A stretch of DNA of 19,102 nucleotides from an uncultured Clostridia bacterium (lineage in GTDB: Bacteria > Bacillota > Clostridia > Peptostreptococcales > Anaerovoracaceae). This document shows, one piece after another, positions 6,912-13,990 of the stretch. Numbering within the stretch: the stretch's first letter is position 1; each line of letters opens with the position of its first letter. The notes below the pieces were generated by a model. It did no database searches, was not told the origin of the DNA, and saw nothing but the letters and a program-made list of their open reading frames with translations. The stretch is taken from contig CALDNM010000207.1 in assembly GCA_937915045.1 (NCBI GenBank), forward strand, positions 1 through 19,102. Direction: 5' to 3'. The position numbers and the translations under genes were made by a program.

Positions 6912-6945
6912 ATGAAATAATTCCACATGGACAGCCTTATTTCAT
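6912..6945. repeat. Inverted repeat in the divergent promoter region
   Basis: ATGAAATAA (6912-6920) and TTATTTCAT (6937-6945) are a perfect 9-bp inverted repeat with a 16-nt spacer. The spacer contains the near-dyad TCCA-CA-TGGA. The repeat overlaps the plus-strand -35 and spacer, and lies upstream of the minus-strand gene. A candidate operator shared by the divergent genes. Confidence 0.6.
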
Positions 6946-6956
6946 GATGCTAATAT
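6928..6956 (+). promoter_or_regulatory. Promoter of the OYE-type reductase gene
   Basis: TGGACA (6928-6933), a 17-nt spacer and TAATAT (6951-6956), with TGC directly before the -10 box making it an extended -10. Transcription would begin near 6963, just before the ribosome site, so the leader is very short. On the minus strand a TAATAT-like -10 for the aminopeptidase operon lies near 6893-6898, with no convincing -35. Confidence 0.7.
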
Positions 6957-6978
6957 GTATCTAAGGAGGACTGAAGAC

Positions 6979-9033
6979 ATGAATGAACGAATGAAACCAT
7001 TATTCACACCGTGGAATATCGGAAAATGTGAGATCAAAAACCGTATCGTAATGACTTCAATGGGAGGCACCAACCTTTTAGGCTGGATGGAGCGCAATCA
7101 TTTTGACCGCGAGGGCGCGAAGTTCATTCTTGAAGCGGCGAAAAACAATGCCGGTCTGCTCCTTCCCGGATGTCAGCCGGTCAGAAACCCGATGTTCGGG
7201 CAGTGGCTGTATAAGAATGATAAGATGTACAGGGAACTGGCAGCGTGGATGCCTGAGTTTCATAAAACAGGGGCGAAATTGTTTGTACAGCTGACCGCCG
7301 GATTCGGGCGTTCTTTTGCTGTCAGCGAAATGATGGAAAAGCTGTACACAGACCCGTTCCTGAAAGTCGTATCCAAGCCTGTGATGGATATGGATAAGAT
7401 CACAGCATCCGCAAGTCCATCTCCGAACCGCTGGTCCGACAAAGTGCCGTCACGCGCGCTTACAGTAGAAGAGATCTATGAATATATCGACGCGTTCGCG
7501 AAGACTGCGAAAAAGCTTAAGGACGCGGGAGTAGACGGAGTTGAGATACACGCCGTACACGAAGGATACCTGCTCGACCAGTTCACACTGAAATACGTCA
7601 ATCACAGGAAAGACGAATATGGCGGAAGTTTCGAAAACCGTTACCGCTTCCCTGTCGAGATCGTGCAGGCGATCAAGAAAACATGCGGAGGCGACTTCCC
7701 GGTTTCTTTAAGATACAGTGTCATCTCTAAGACAAAAGGATTCCGCCGGGGAGCGCTTCCGGGCGAAGATTATACAGAGGTCGGACGCGATATGGAAGAG
7801 TCCGAGCGCGCGGCAAAATATCTACAGGACGCGGGATACGATATGCTCAACTGCGACAACGGGACTTATGACGCGTGGTACTGGAGTCATCCTCCGATCT
7901 ACATGCCGGAGAACTGCAACCTCGCTGATGTGGAACACATAAAACAATTTGTGGACATCCCTGTCGTATGCGCCGGCCGTATGGATCCTCTGACGGCGGC
8001 AGACGATATAGAAGCCGGGAAACTCGACGCTGCCGGATTTGCGCGCCCGTTCCTCGCTGACCGTGAATGGGTCACCAAGATGATGGAAGACCGCGAAGAA
8101 GATATCCGTCCATGCATACTGTGCCACAACGGCTGCTTCAATATGAGCCATTACAAGGGCGTCCCGAACGATCAGGACCTGAACGACAGCCTGCACCTCG
8201 CACGCTGCGCAGTGAACGCTGAGACGATGCAGTCATATATCCATTACATCAAAAAAACGACCTCGCCTGAAACCGTCATTATTATTGGCGGCGGGATAGG
8301 CGGCATGGAAGCCGCGAGAGTACTGAAGCTGCGCGGACATGAACCTGTCATATATGAAAAGTCAGGTGTGCTCGGCGGGAACATGATGCCTGCCAGCGCC
8401 GAATCATATAAGGGCAAACTTCGTGACCTGCTCGAATGGTATCGGCGTCAAATGGAAAAAATGCGTATCGAAGTCCATCTGAACACTGAGATCAAGGATC
8501 TCTCATGGTTCGATGAACGGCCTGTCATAGTCGCGACCGGCTCAAAAGCGCGCGTCCTCGGACGTGTGCCGGGACATGAACTTATGATAGAGGCATGCGA
8601 TTATCTGAACGGTGCTCCGGTCGGAGAAAACATCGCCGTCATAGGCGGCGGTCTCACCGGCAGCGAGATCACGTATGACCTCGCGCTAAACGGGAAAAAA
8701 CCAACTATCATCGAGATGAAAGACGATCTTATCTCGCAGAAAGGTGTATGCCTCGCCAACAGTTCTTATTTGAGAGAATGGTTCGCGCTGCATGAGATCC
8801 CTGTCTACCTTGAAACGACTTTGAAGGAAGTTAAGGAAGGCTCCGTGATCTGCGATTCAAAGGAGCGCGGCGAGATAGAGATCCCATGCGACTCAGTTAT
8901 CGTATCCGCGGGATATATCCCTGATCCGCTCACTCCAAAATCGAAGCAGGTACACCTTGTAGGCGACTGCAATACAGTCGGGAATCTCAGGACGGTCATC
9001 TGGCAGGCTTACGAAACCGCGATGAGCATCTAA
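6979..9033 (+). CDS. OYE-family FMN/Fe-S/FAD reductase (2-enoate reductase / DCR-like)
   Basis: A 684-aa three-domain reductase. An FMN TIM barrel (about 1-375) carries Q-L-T-A-G near 104 and the active-site segment H-A-V-H-E-G-Y-L-L-D-Q-F at 191-202, then Y-G-G-S-F-E-N-R at 214-221. A cluster motif follows, C379-x2-C382-x3-C386, with a fourth cysteine at 410. C-terminal Rossmann domains have I-I-I-G-G-G-I-G-G (434-442) and V-I-G-G-G-L-T-G (554-561), ending with V-G-D-C. Relatives (2-enoate reductase, 2,4-dienoyl-CoA reductase, bile-acid and trimethylamine enzymes) reduce activated C=C bonds with NAD(P)H. The ATG at 6979 follows AAGGAGGA; an in-frame ATG at 6955 has no ribosome site. The gap before the fourth cysteine (23 residues) is longer than the roughly 11-12 usual in characterised members. 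Substrate unknown. Confidence 0.9.
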   Translation: MNERMKPLFTPWNIGKCEIKNRIVMTSMGGTNLLGWMERNHFDREGAKFILEAAKNNAGLLLPGCQPVRNPMFGQWLYKNDKMYRELAAWMPEFHKTGAKLFVQLTAGFGRSFAVSEMMEKLYTDPFLKVVSKPVMDMDKITASASPSPNRWSDKVPSRALTVEEIYEYIDAFAKTAKKLKDAGVDGVEIHAVHEGYLLDQFTLKYVNHRKDEYGGSFENRYRFPVEIVQAIKKTCGGDFPVSLRYSVISKTKGFRRGALPGEDYTEVGRDMEESERAAKYLQDAGYDMLNCDNGTYDAWYWSHPPIYMPENCNLADVEHIKQFVDIPVVCAGRMDPLTAADDIEAGKLDAAGFARPFLADREWVTKMMEDREEDIRPCILCHNGCFNMSHYKGVPNDQDLNDSLHLARCAVNAETMQSYIHYIKKTTSPETVIIIGGGIGGMEAARVLKLRGHEPVIYEKSGVLGGNMMPASAESYKGKLRDLLEWYRRQMEKMRIEVHLNTEIKDLSWFDERPVIVATGSKARVLGRVPGHELMIEACDYLNGAPVGENIAVIGGGLTGSEITYDLALNGKKPTIIEMKDDLISQKGVCLANSSYLREWFALHEIPVYLETTLKEVKEGSVICDSKERGEIEIPCDSVIVSAGYIPDPLTPKSKQVHLVGDCNTVGNLRTVIWQAYETAMSI

Positions 9034-9038
9034 GAAAA

Positions 9039-10025
9039 TTATTTTTCATGAAGTTCCGGGACGAATCCCATAGAACGTATGAGAGACATAGCTCTCATAC
9101 GTTCCGGGACGAATCCCATAGTCAGCATATCGCCTGATATGGCAGCGTTCGCCCCGGAGCGAAAACATCCCTCTCCCTTGTCGGCCATAGAGCCTCTTCC
9201 CCCTGCCAGCCGTATAGACGCGTCGGGGATGATGAAGCGGTATATGGCGATGATCCTGTGCTTTTCATAGTCGCTCAGACTTTTATTGTTCTCGAGCGGC
9301 GTTCCTTTTATTGGACTCAGAAAATTAACAGGCACTGACTTCACGCCGAGATCTTTCAATGTAAAAGCCATATCTATCCTGTCCTCAGGCGATTCGCCAG
9401 TCCCCATGATGCCTCCGCTGCAGATGCTGAGCCCGGCGGCACGCGCCGCTTTCAGAGTCCTGATCTTATCATCATAAGTGTGAGTAGTGCAGATTGAAGG
9501 AAAGAAATTCCTCGATGTTTCAAGATTGCAGTGAACGCGTGACGCTCCCGCTTCCTTTATCCTGCGGAAATCATCTTCGTCAGTAAGGCCTAAAGAAACG
9601 CAGACTTCGATATCCGCCTTCTTTTTTATTTCACGAATGCTCTCGCAGACAGAATCTATTTCTTCAGATGAAAGGCTGCGCCCCGATGTCACGATAGAGA
9701 ATCTCAGTATCCCCTGACTCGCGGAACGCGCTGCTTCTTCAGCCATCTCTTCGCCGCTCTTCAGAGGGTAGATATCGATATCAGTATCATGGTGCGCCGA
9801 CTGCGCGCAGAATTTACAATCCTCCGAACACCTTCCGCACTTGCCGTTCGTGATCGAACAGAGATCGAATCCATTACCGCAAAAATACTTTCGTATCTCT
9901 TCCGCCGCTCCGCAAAGTTCATCAAAAGGCGCTTTCATGAGCGCCATCGCTTCTTCTTTATCTATCATTTTGCCTGAAAGTACCTTGTCCTTCAACGCGT
10001 TTACTGTCTTTTTATCATCGTCCAT
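9039..10025 (-). CDS. bioB: Biotin synthase
   Basis: A 328-aa radical-SAM enzyme that inserts sulfur into dethiobiotin. C66-S-E-D-C70-K-F-C73 is the radical-SAM CxxxCxxC cluster motif in the typical BioB context. Later family marks are H-C-N-L-E-T-S, I-C-S-G-G-I-M-G-T-G-E and the I-R-L-A-G-G-R segment with the conserved arginine that ligates the second cluster. GGCGGAAGAA precedes the ATG. No bioA, bioD or bioF is nearby, so it stands alone behind a BirA box. The last 32 residues contain M-G-F-V-P-E twice, 16 residues apart, encoded by a 21-bp exact direct repeat. Length here matches E. coli BioB (from memory), so a segment seems replaced rather than inserted. It converges with the reductase gene with 5 bp between stops. 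Confidence 0.95.
   Translation of the reverse strand: MDDDKKTVNALKDKVLSGKMIDKEEAMALMKAPFDELCGAAEEIRKYFCGNGFDLCSITNGKCGRCSEDCKFCAQSAHHDTDIDIYPLKSGEEMAEEAARSASQGILRFSIVTSGRSLSSEEIDSVCESIREIKKKADIEVCVSLGLTDEDDFRRIKEAGASRVHCNLETSRNFFPSICTTHTYDDKIRTLKAARAAGLSICSGGIMGTGESPEDRIDMAFTLKDLGVKSVPVNFLSPIKGTPLENNKSLSDYEKHRIIAIYRFIIPDASIRLAGGRGSMADKGEGCFRSGANAAISGDMLTMGFVPERMRAMSLIRSMGFVPELHEK
9053..9121. repeat. 21-bp direct repeat flanking a 13-bp perfect inverted repeat
   Basis: A 21-bp sequence beginning GTTCCGGGACG occurs identically at 9053-9073 and 9101-9121, 48 bp (16 codons) apart. Between and slightly overlapping them, GAACGTATGAGAG (9073-9085) and CTCTCATACGTTC (9092-9104) form a perfect 13-bp stem with a 6-nt loop. 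Each direct repeat also contains a small GGGA-cgaa-TCCC hairpin. All lies inside the 3' coding end of bioB. Confidence 0.95.
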
Positions 10026-10065
10026 TTCTTCCGCCTTTCCACCGTATCGTTTCGATCATATATCA

Positions 10066-10094
10066 AAATTAACACTGGGCGGCATCATTGTCAA
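10066..10094 (-). promoter_or_regulatory. bioB promoter
   Basis: On the minus strand a perfect TTGACA (10089-10094), a 17-nt spacer and TAATTT (10066-10071). The -35 box lies inside one half of the BirA box, so BirA binding would block polymerase. Confidence 0.8.
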
Positions 10095-10120
10095 CCAAGT
10101 TTAAGTCAAGTGGTTTACAA
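10088..10120. promoter_or_regulatory. BirA operator (biotin box)
   Basis: TTGTCAACC (10088-10096), 15 nt, then GGTTTACAA (10112-10120). This fits the known bacterial BirA site, TTGTnAACC and GGTTnACAA halves about 15 nt apart, with one position per half free. It covers the -35 box of bioB, so biotinyl-AMP-bound BirA should repress bioB. Its right half overlaps the stop codon of the vanY-like gene upstream. Confidence 0.88.
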
Positions 10121-10771
10121 TTTAAGATATTCTTCGAGGCATAACCCCTTCGCGCGCATCGCGTAAGCCGCTTTGCATCCCACATACCGGTAATGCCACG
10201 GCTCGTAATTTGTATGAGTTATATCGATCTTATCCGCCGGATACCGAAGTATAAAGCCGTATTTATACGCGTTATTTTCAAGCCACGAATATACGATACT
10301 GTCAGAGCAGTGCGTCCCGTCCGATGTAATATCCGCCGCGAGCCCTGTCTGATGCTCGCTGTGTCCAGATTTCGCGATAGACTTCTCCGTCTCGTTTTCG
10401 GCTTCGGTATATGACATCCCTTTCGCTCTCAGTTCAGAAACATTTTCACTGAAAAGCCTGCGCTGCTCACTTGCTGTCCTGTATCCCGAATTGACTTTTG
10501 GATATACTCCATCCGCCCTTGCCGCGTCGAACATCTTCTGCAGCTGCGGATACGCGTCCTCTCCTATCGATTCCCCATTCCTGAGTTCGACTGTTTTGAC
10601 TGAATAGCCCAGCGGCACAGCATGACTTTCATTGACCAGGATCAGATCTTTGGCCCCGTTTCCTATAGACAATCCGAAGATATCTCCTGTGCCGACCGCG
10701 ATCACAAAAACGAACAATGCCGCGGCGATCAAAATAACCAGCGGCATACGTACATGTTTTCTCTTCCTCAT
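10115..10771 (-). CDS. vanY: VanY-like D-alanyl-D-alanine carboxypeptidase (M15B)
   Basis: A 218-aa membrane-anchored zinc carboxypeptidase that would trim the terminal D-Ala from peptidoglycan stem pentapeptides outside the cell. A basic N-terminus and one transmembrane segment (about residues 9-27) precede the M15 domain. S-G-Y-R is at 95-98; S-G-H-S-E-H-Q-T-G-L-A-A-D (135-147) gives zinc ligands His140 and Asp147; E-P-W-H-Y-R-Y-V-G gives Glu190 and His193. K-Y-G-F-I-L-R-Y-P is also typical of VanY. The ATG at 10769-10771 is favoured by AAAGGA about 10 nt upstream; a GTG at 10780 is too close to that site. It lies about 110 nt after the VanS-like gene, same strand. The symbol is by family; resistance is not shown. 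Confidence 0.88.
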   Translation of the reverse strand: MRKRKHVRMPLVILIAAALFVFVIAVGTGDIFGLSIGNGAKDLILVNESHAVPLGYSVKTVELRNGESIGEDAYPQLQKMFDAARADGVYPKVNSGYRTASEQRRLFSENVSELRAKGMSYTEAENETEKSIAKSGHSEHQTGLAADITSDGTHCSDSIVYSWLENNAYKYGFILRYPADKIDITHTNYEPWHYRYVGCKAAYAMRAKGLCLEEYLKL

Positions 10772-10862
10772 AAAACACACTTCCTTTCTCAGCCTTCTTC
10801 GGCTCTTCTTTTATGATAGAGCCCGAGCGCCTCCGCTGTTTTAAAAAGAAGTTGCGTTTTTA

Positions 10863-10891
10863 TTAAGATATATTAAGAAATCAGTTTAAGA
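10863..10891. repeat. Repeated TTAAGA motifs between vanS-like and vanY-like genes
   Basis: TTAAGA occurs three times on the plus strand at 10863, 10873 and 10886, with 10- and 13-bp steps. The gap 10781-10885 shows no clear intrinsic terminator or consensus promoter. OmpR-class regulators often bind direct repeats spaced about one helical turn, so this is a possible VanR-like site upstream of vanY. The evidence is weak in an AT-rich gap. Confidence 0.3.
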
Positions 10892-12013
10892 AGTCCGGCG
10901 CGGAAGTTCTACGACGAATTCCGTATGTCCGTCTCCGCTCGACGCAGTAATGTTTCCTCCGTGCAGTTTTACGATATCATACGCGATCGCAAGCCCAAGT
11001 CCCGCTCCTCCAGTGGCTGTACTTCTCGCCGGATCGACGCGATAGAATTTTTCAAAGATGTGCCCGATTTTTTCATGCGGTATCTCGCCCGCGTTCCTGA
11101 ACACCACTCGAGCGAGGTCATCGGTTTTCTCCGTGCTTATCACTACCGTCGTCCCGCTGTCGCTGTAAGACGCCGCGTTTTTGAGGATATTGTTGAATAC
11201 ACGCGCCAGCTTTTCTCTGTCTCCCGGTACTGTGAGATCTTCTTCTACCTCGAGACGCACGTCGTTCCCGTTCTGTGAAAGCTGCGGATAAAGTTCATCG
11301 CTTACCTGTACCATCATCGTAGCGAGATCCACATCTTCTATCTTAAGAGGCGTCGACTGATAGTTGTATCTCGTTATCTCAAAAAGCTCATCAACGAGCG
11401 ATTCCAGGCGATACGCTTTATCGAGAGCTATACCGACATATTTCGCGCGCTGCTCAGTGGTCATATCATCGTTATCTTCCATAAGATCGAGATAACCTAT
11501 AACAGATGTAAGAGGTGTCTTGATGTCATGAGCGAGATAGATCACGAGATCATCTTTTCGCTGCTCCGCTGTCTTCGCCGCTTCATCGCGCCTCTTGAGT
11601 TCATGCTTCACTTCATTAAGCTTGTCCTGCATGAAGCCGAGCTCAGGACTGAGCACGATCTGCTCATCCGTTTCCAGTGCAAGCTGATCCACGCCCGATA
11701 CCATCTGATCGAAATATCTTGTGAACCACGACAAAAGTATCCTGAACAAAATGAAAAACAGGACCATTACTGCAGCAGCTACGATGATATCGAGATACTG
11801 CACGATATAATCAAAATAAAAATTCCCCGCGTCGTACCACGACATACCGGTCAGCACTTCGATCGCTCTAACGATGTGATCCGCGTAATGTCCGCGCCCC
11901 ATATTCCTCAGCAGGATTATCACGACAGCGGCGCACATAAAAATCACCACGACCTGAAGCAGCAGTTTTCGCAGGAGCTTGTTATATATTTTTTTATCTT
12001 TCTTCTTTTTCAA
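10886..12013 (-). CDS. vanS: VanS-like sensor histidine kinase
   Basis: A 375-aa two-transmembrane kinase. TM1 is at about 15-36, a short external loop at 37-70, TM2 at 71-95, then a HAMP-like linker. The H-box L-A-H-D-I-K-T-P-L-T-S-V-I-G-Y places the phosphorylated histidine at 162. The N-box R-V-F-N-N-I-L-K-N-A spans 271-280, then I-F-E-K-F-Y-R-V-D and G-G-A-G-L-G-L-A-I-A (335-344). These blocks closely resemble VanS of the VanA/VanB type as I know them. The start is TTG (12011-12013), overlapping the regulator gene by 20 bp, with GGGG 7 nt upstream; the first internal ATG would remove TM1. Short-loop VanS-like kinases sense cell-wall stress; the ligand here is unknown. Confidence 0.88.
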   Translation of the reverse strand: MKKKKDKKIYNKLLRKLLLQVVVIFMCAAVVIILLRNMGRGHYADHIVRAIEVLTGMSWYDAGNFYFDYIVQYLDIIVAAAVMVLFFILFRILLSWFTRYFDQMVSGVDQLALETDEQIVLSPELGFMQDKLNEVKHELKRRDEAAKTAEQRKDDLVIYLAHDIKTPLTSVIGYLDLMEDNDDMTTEQRAKYVGIALDKAYRLESLVDELFEITRYNYQSTPLKIEDVDLATMMVQVSDELYPQLSQNGNDVRLEVEEDLTVPGDREKLARVFNNILKNAASYSDSGTTVVISTEKTDDLARVVFRNAGEIPHEKIGHIFEKFYRVDPARSTATGGAGLGLAIAYDIVKLHGGNITASSGDGHTEFVVELPRRTS

Positions 12014-12698
12014 TCGTGTACCCCACTCCCCAGACTGTCTTGATATATTTATGATCGCCGGATATATCGTTCATCTTTTCGCGAAGATGTCTGATATGCA
12101 CAGCTATGGTATTGTTGCTTTTCACATAGTATTCGTCCGCCCATAGTTCGTGGAACAACGTCTCCGAACCCACGACTTCCCCCTGCCTTTCGAGTAATAT
12201 ATGAAGAAGAGCGAATTCTGTAGGCGTAAGTGTCAGCTGCTCGCCGTCGAGGATACATTCGTGGCGCCGTATGTCCATCTCCACCCCGCCGTATGTAATC
12301 ACGTCATTATCGTCCCCTGACGCGGTGTTGTATCTCTTGTAACGTCTCAGCTGCGCCTTGACGCGCGCGACCATCTCGAGCGGCCTGAATGGCTTCGTGA
12401 TATAGTCATCGGCTCCAAGAGACAGGCCTGTGATCTTGTCCGTCTCCGAGGTCTTTGCCGTGAGCATGATGATCGGATAGTTGTATTTCTCCCGGATCGT
12501 TCTGCAGATATCAAATCCGCTCACGCCCGGAAGCATAACGTCAAGAAGAGCGAGATCGAGCTTCTTGTCATCAATGCATTTCAAAGCGCCCCGCGTTTCA
12601 TAAAATTTATATACTTCAAAGTTTTCATTCCTGAGATAAAGCTCGATAAGATCGGCTATTTCAGGCTCATCATCCACAACAAGTATCTTTTCAGACAT
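11994..12698 (-). CDS. vanR: VanR-like OmpR-family response regulator
   Basis: A 234-aa regulator. The receiver domain (about 1-120) has acidic D9, D10 and E11, phospho-acceptor D53 in L-L-D-V-M-L-P, T80 and K102. The winged-helix DNA-binding domain (about 133-230) has the T-P-T-E-F-A-L-L recognition region, V-K-S-N-N-T-I-A-V-H-I-R-H-L-R and a G-V-G-Y-T-I end. The segment G-A-D-D-Y-I-T-K-P-F-R-P-L-E with A-Q-L-R-R-Y-K matches VanR of glycopeptide-resistance operons closely. GGGAGGA lies 7 nt before the ATG at 12696-12698; an upstream in-frame start at 12722 has no ribosome site. Its gene overlaps the kinase gene, so they form one unit. It probably regulates vanY. Confidence 0.9.
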   Translation of the reverse strand: MSEKILVVDDEPEIADLIELYLRNENFEVYKFYETRGALKCIDDKKLDLALLDVMLPGVSGFDICRTIREKYNYPIIMLTAKTSETDKITGLSLGADDYITKPFRPLEMVARVKAQLRRYKRYNTASGDDNDVITYGGVEMDIRRHECILDGEQLTLTPTEFALLHILLERQGEVVGSETLFHELWADEYYVKSNNTIAVHIRHLREKMNDISGDHKYIKTVWGVGYTIEKEER

Positions 12699-12730
12699 AA
12701 AAAAATCCTCCCGTACAAACAACTACTTTG

Positions 12731-12759
12731 ATTATACGGGAAAACTCTTTGAATGTATT
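12731..12759 (-). promoter_or_regulatory. Candidate promoter of the vanRS-like operon
   Basis: On the minus strand there is a perfect TATAAT (12731-12736), with a poor -35 candidate AATACA (12754-12759) at 17 nt. TTAA repeats 11 bp apart lie just upstream (about 12755-12772). A strong -10 with a weak -35 is the usual architecture of a promoter needing an OmpR-class activator, consistent with autoregulation (inference). Confidence 0.5.
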
Positions 12760-12781
12760 AATTATTTCTTAAGGTCTGGTT

Positions 12782-13990
12782 TTATTGCAGCTTTCCGTCC
12801 TTTGTCAGAAAGAGTTCTTCCGGCTTTTCCTGCGACGAAAACTGCATCGGCGAAAGCGCGGCCGCGTAACTGCCGGCATTCGTCACGATGACGATGTCGC
12901 CGCGCTCAAGCTTCGGCATACGGATATCCGCCGCGAAAACATCAGCCGCGGTACATAGATTCCCGGCCAGCGTCACAGTCTCTTCCGGCACACCTTCCTT
13001 AAGGGTCAGGAACTGGAACGCGTCTTCAGAAGTGAAAAGCGGCTCAGTGCCGGCAGGCGAACTCTCACCCGAATAATGCCTCACGAGCTCCGCGAGCGAT
13101 GGTCTCATAAAAGCGTTCAGTGTATTCTTCAGCAGTACGTATGTCTTCCCGCGTGAGACTTTGCGGTCCATGACCTTCGTCACATAATAACCGCTTCTGC
13201 ATACAGCGTACCTGCCCGTCTCGATCATGACCTTCGTGTCCGGATAAGACGATCTGAACCGCTCAAACTCACTTCTAAAATCTGAAGCGAGCGACGAGAT
13301 ATTAAGAGGCTCCTCGTTCTCCGCGTAATTCACGCCGATCCCCGAACCCATATTCACATACTCCAGACCTCCGCATATCTTCTCAAATTTCTCTGCGAGC
13401 CTGAACATTTTCTTATAATACGAGGCAAGAACATCCGCGCTGAGCTCCTGGCTTTTAAGATGTACATGGATGCCCGTTATTTTTATATTGCTGTAATGAC
13501 AGTTTTGCGCGAATTCGATCGCTTGTTCTTCGTCGATCCCGAATTTCGACGGCCGTCCCTTGTCACTGTCAAAAGTGAAATCGGGATCTATCCTGATTCC
13601 GATATTTATTATCATACCGCGCTTTTCCGCTGCTGCCTGGACGCGTCCGATCTCATCGATGCTGTCAGCGATGATGACCGAACTCGTGATCGTTTCCTCT
13701 ATATCATTATCGCTCTTCCCGGGCGCCGAATAAAATATCTTCTCCGACGGGAGACCTGCCTCATGCGCGAGCCTTACTTCGCCCGCGCTCGCCGCGTCCG
13801 CGCCAAAGCCTTCACCAAAAACGCAGCGAATGACTCTTGGATCGGGATTGCATTTTATAGAATACAGGAACTCTGTCTCCGGAAAATTCGATTTCAAATT
13901 TTCGACGCTTTCCAGTATCCCCTTTTCATCGTACAGATAAAAAGAGTCCCTCGTCTCCGCGCATTTCGATATCACTTTTTTAAGTTCCAT
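12782..13990 (-). CDS. Fold-type III PLP decarboxylase (diaminopimelate/ornithine decarboxylase-like)
   Basis: A 402-aa enzyme of the alanine-racemase-fold decarboxylase group that contains LysA. The Schiff-base lysine is Lys46 in Y-S-I-K-C-N-P-D-P. G-I-H-V-H-L-K-S-Q (173-181) sits where LysA enzymes usually have H-x-H-I-G-S. I-E-T-G-R (256-260) replaces the common E-P-G-R. The partner-subunit motif appears as G-N-L-C-T-A-A-D (343-350, Cys346), and N-A-G-S-Y (371-375) supplies the C-terminal tyrosine. CAGGAGAAGG precedes the ATG. The variants make a substrate other than meso-diaminopimelate possible, so no symbol is given. It lies 83 nt upstream of the vanR-like start, about 100 nt downstream of thiC, and no lysine genes are nearby. 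Confidence 0.8.
   Translation of the reverse strand: MELKKVISKCAETRDSFYLYDEKGILESVENLKSNFPETEFLYSIKCNPDPRVIRCVFGEGFGADAASAGEVRLAHEAGLPSEKIFYSAPGKSDNDIEETITSSVIIADSIDEIGRVQAAAEKRGMIINIGIRIDPDFTFDSDKGRPSKFGIDEEQAIEFAQNCHYSNIKITGIHVHLKSQELSADVLASYYKKMFRLAEKFEKICGGLEYVNMGSGIGVNYAENEEPLNISSLASDFRSEFERFRSSYPDTKVMIETGRYAVCRSGYYVTKVMDRKVSRGKTYVLLKNTLNAFMRPSLAELVRHYSGESSPAGTEPLFTSEDAFQFLTLKEGVPEETVTLAGNLCTAADVFAADIRMPKLERGDIVIVTNAGSYAAALSPMQFSSQEKPEELFLTKDGKLQ

Noticed and set aside
9073..9104. Perfect 13-bp hairpin as an intrinsic terminator for bioB or the reductase gene
   Set aside because: Neither strand has a T run after the stem, and on the bioB side it lies inside the coding sequence more than 30 nt before the stop.
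10781..10885. AGCC-TTCTTC-GGCT hairpin near the vanY-like start as a terminator for vanRS
   Set aside because: On the minus strand the 4-bp stem is followed by GAGAAAGG, which is the vanY ribosome site, not by a T run.
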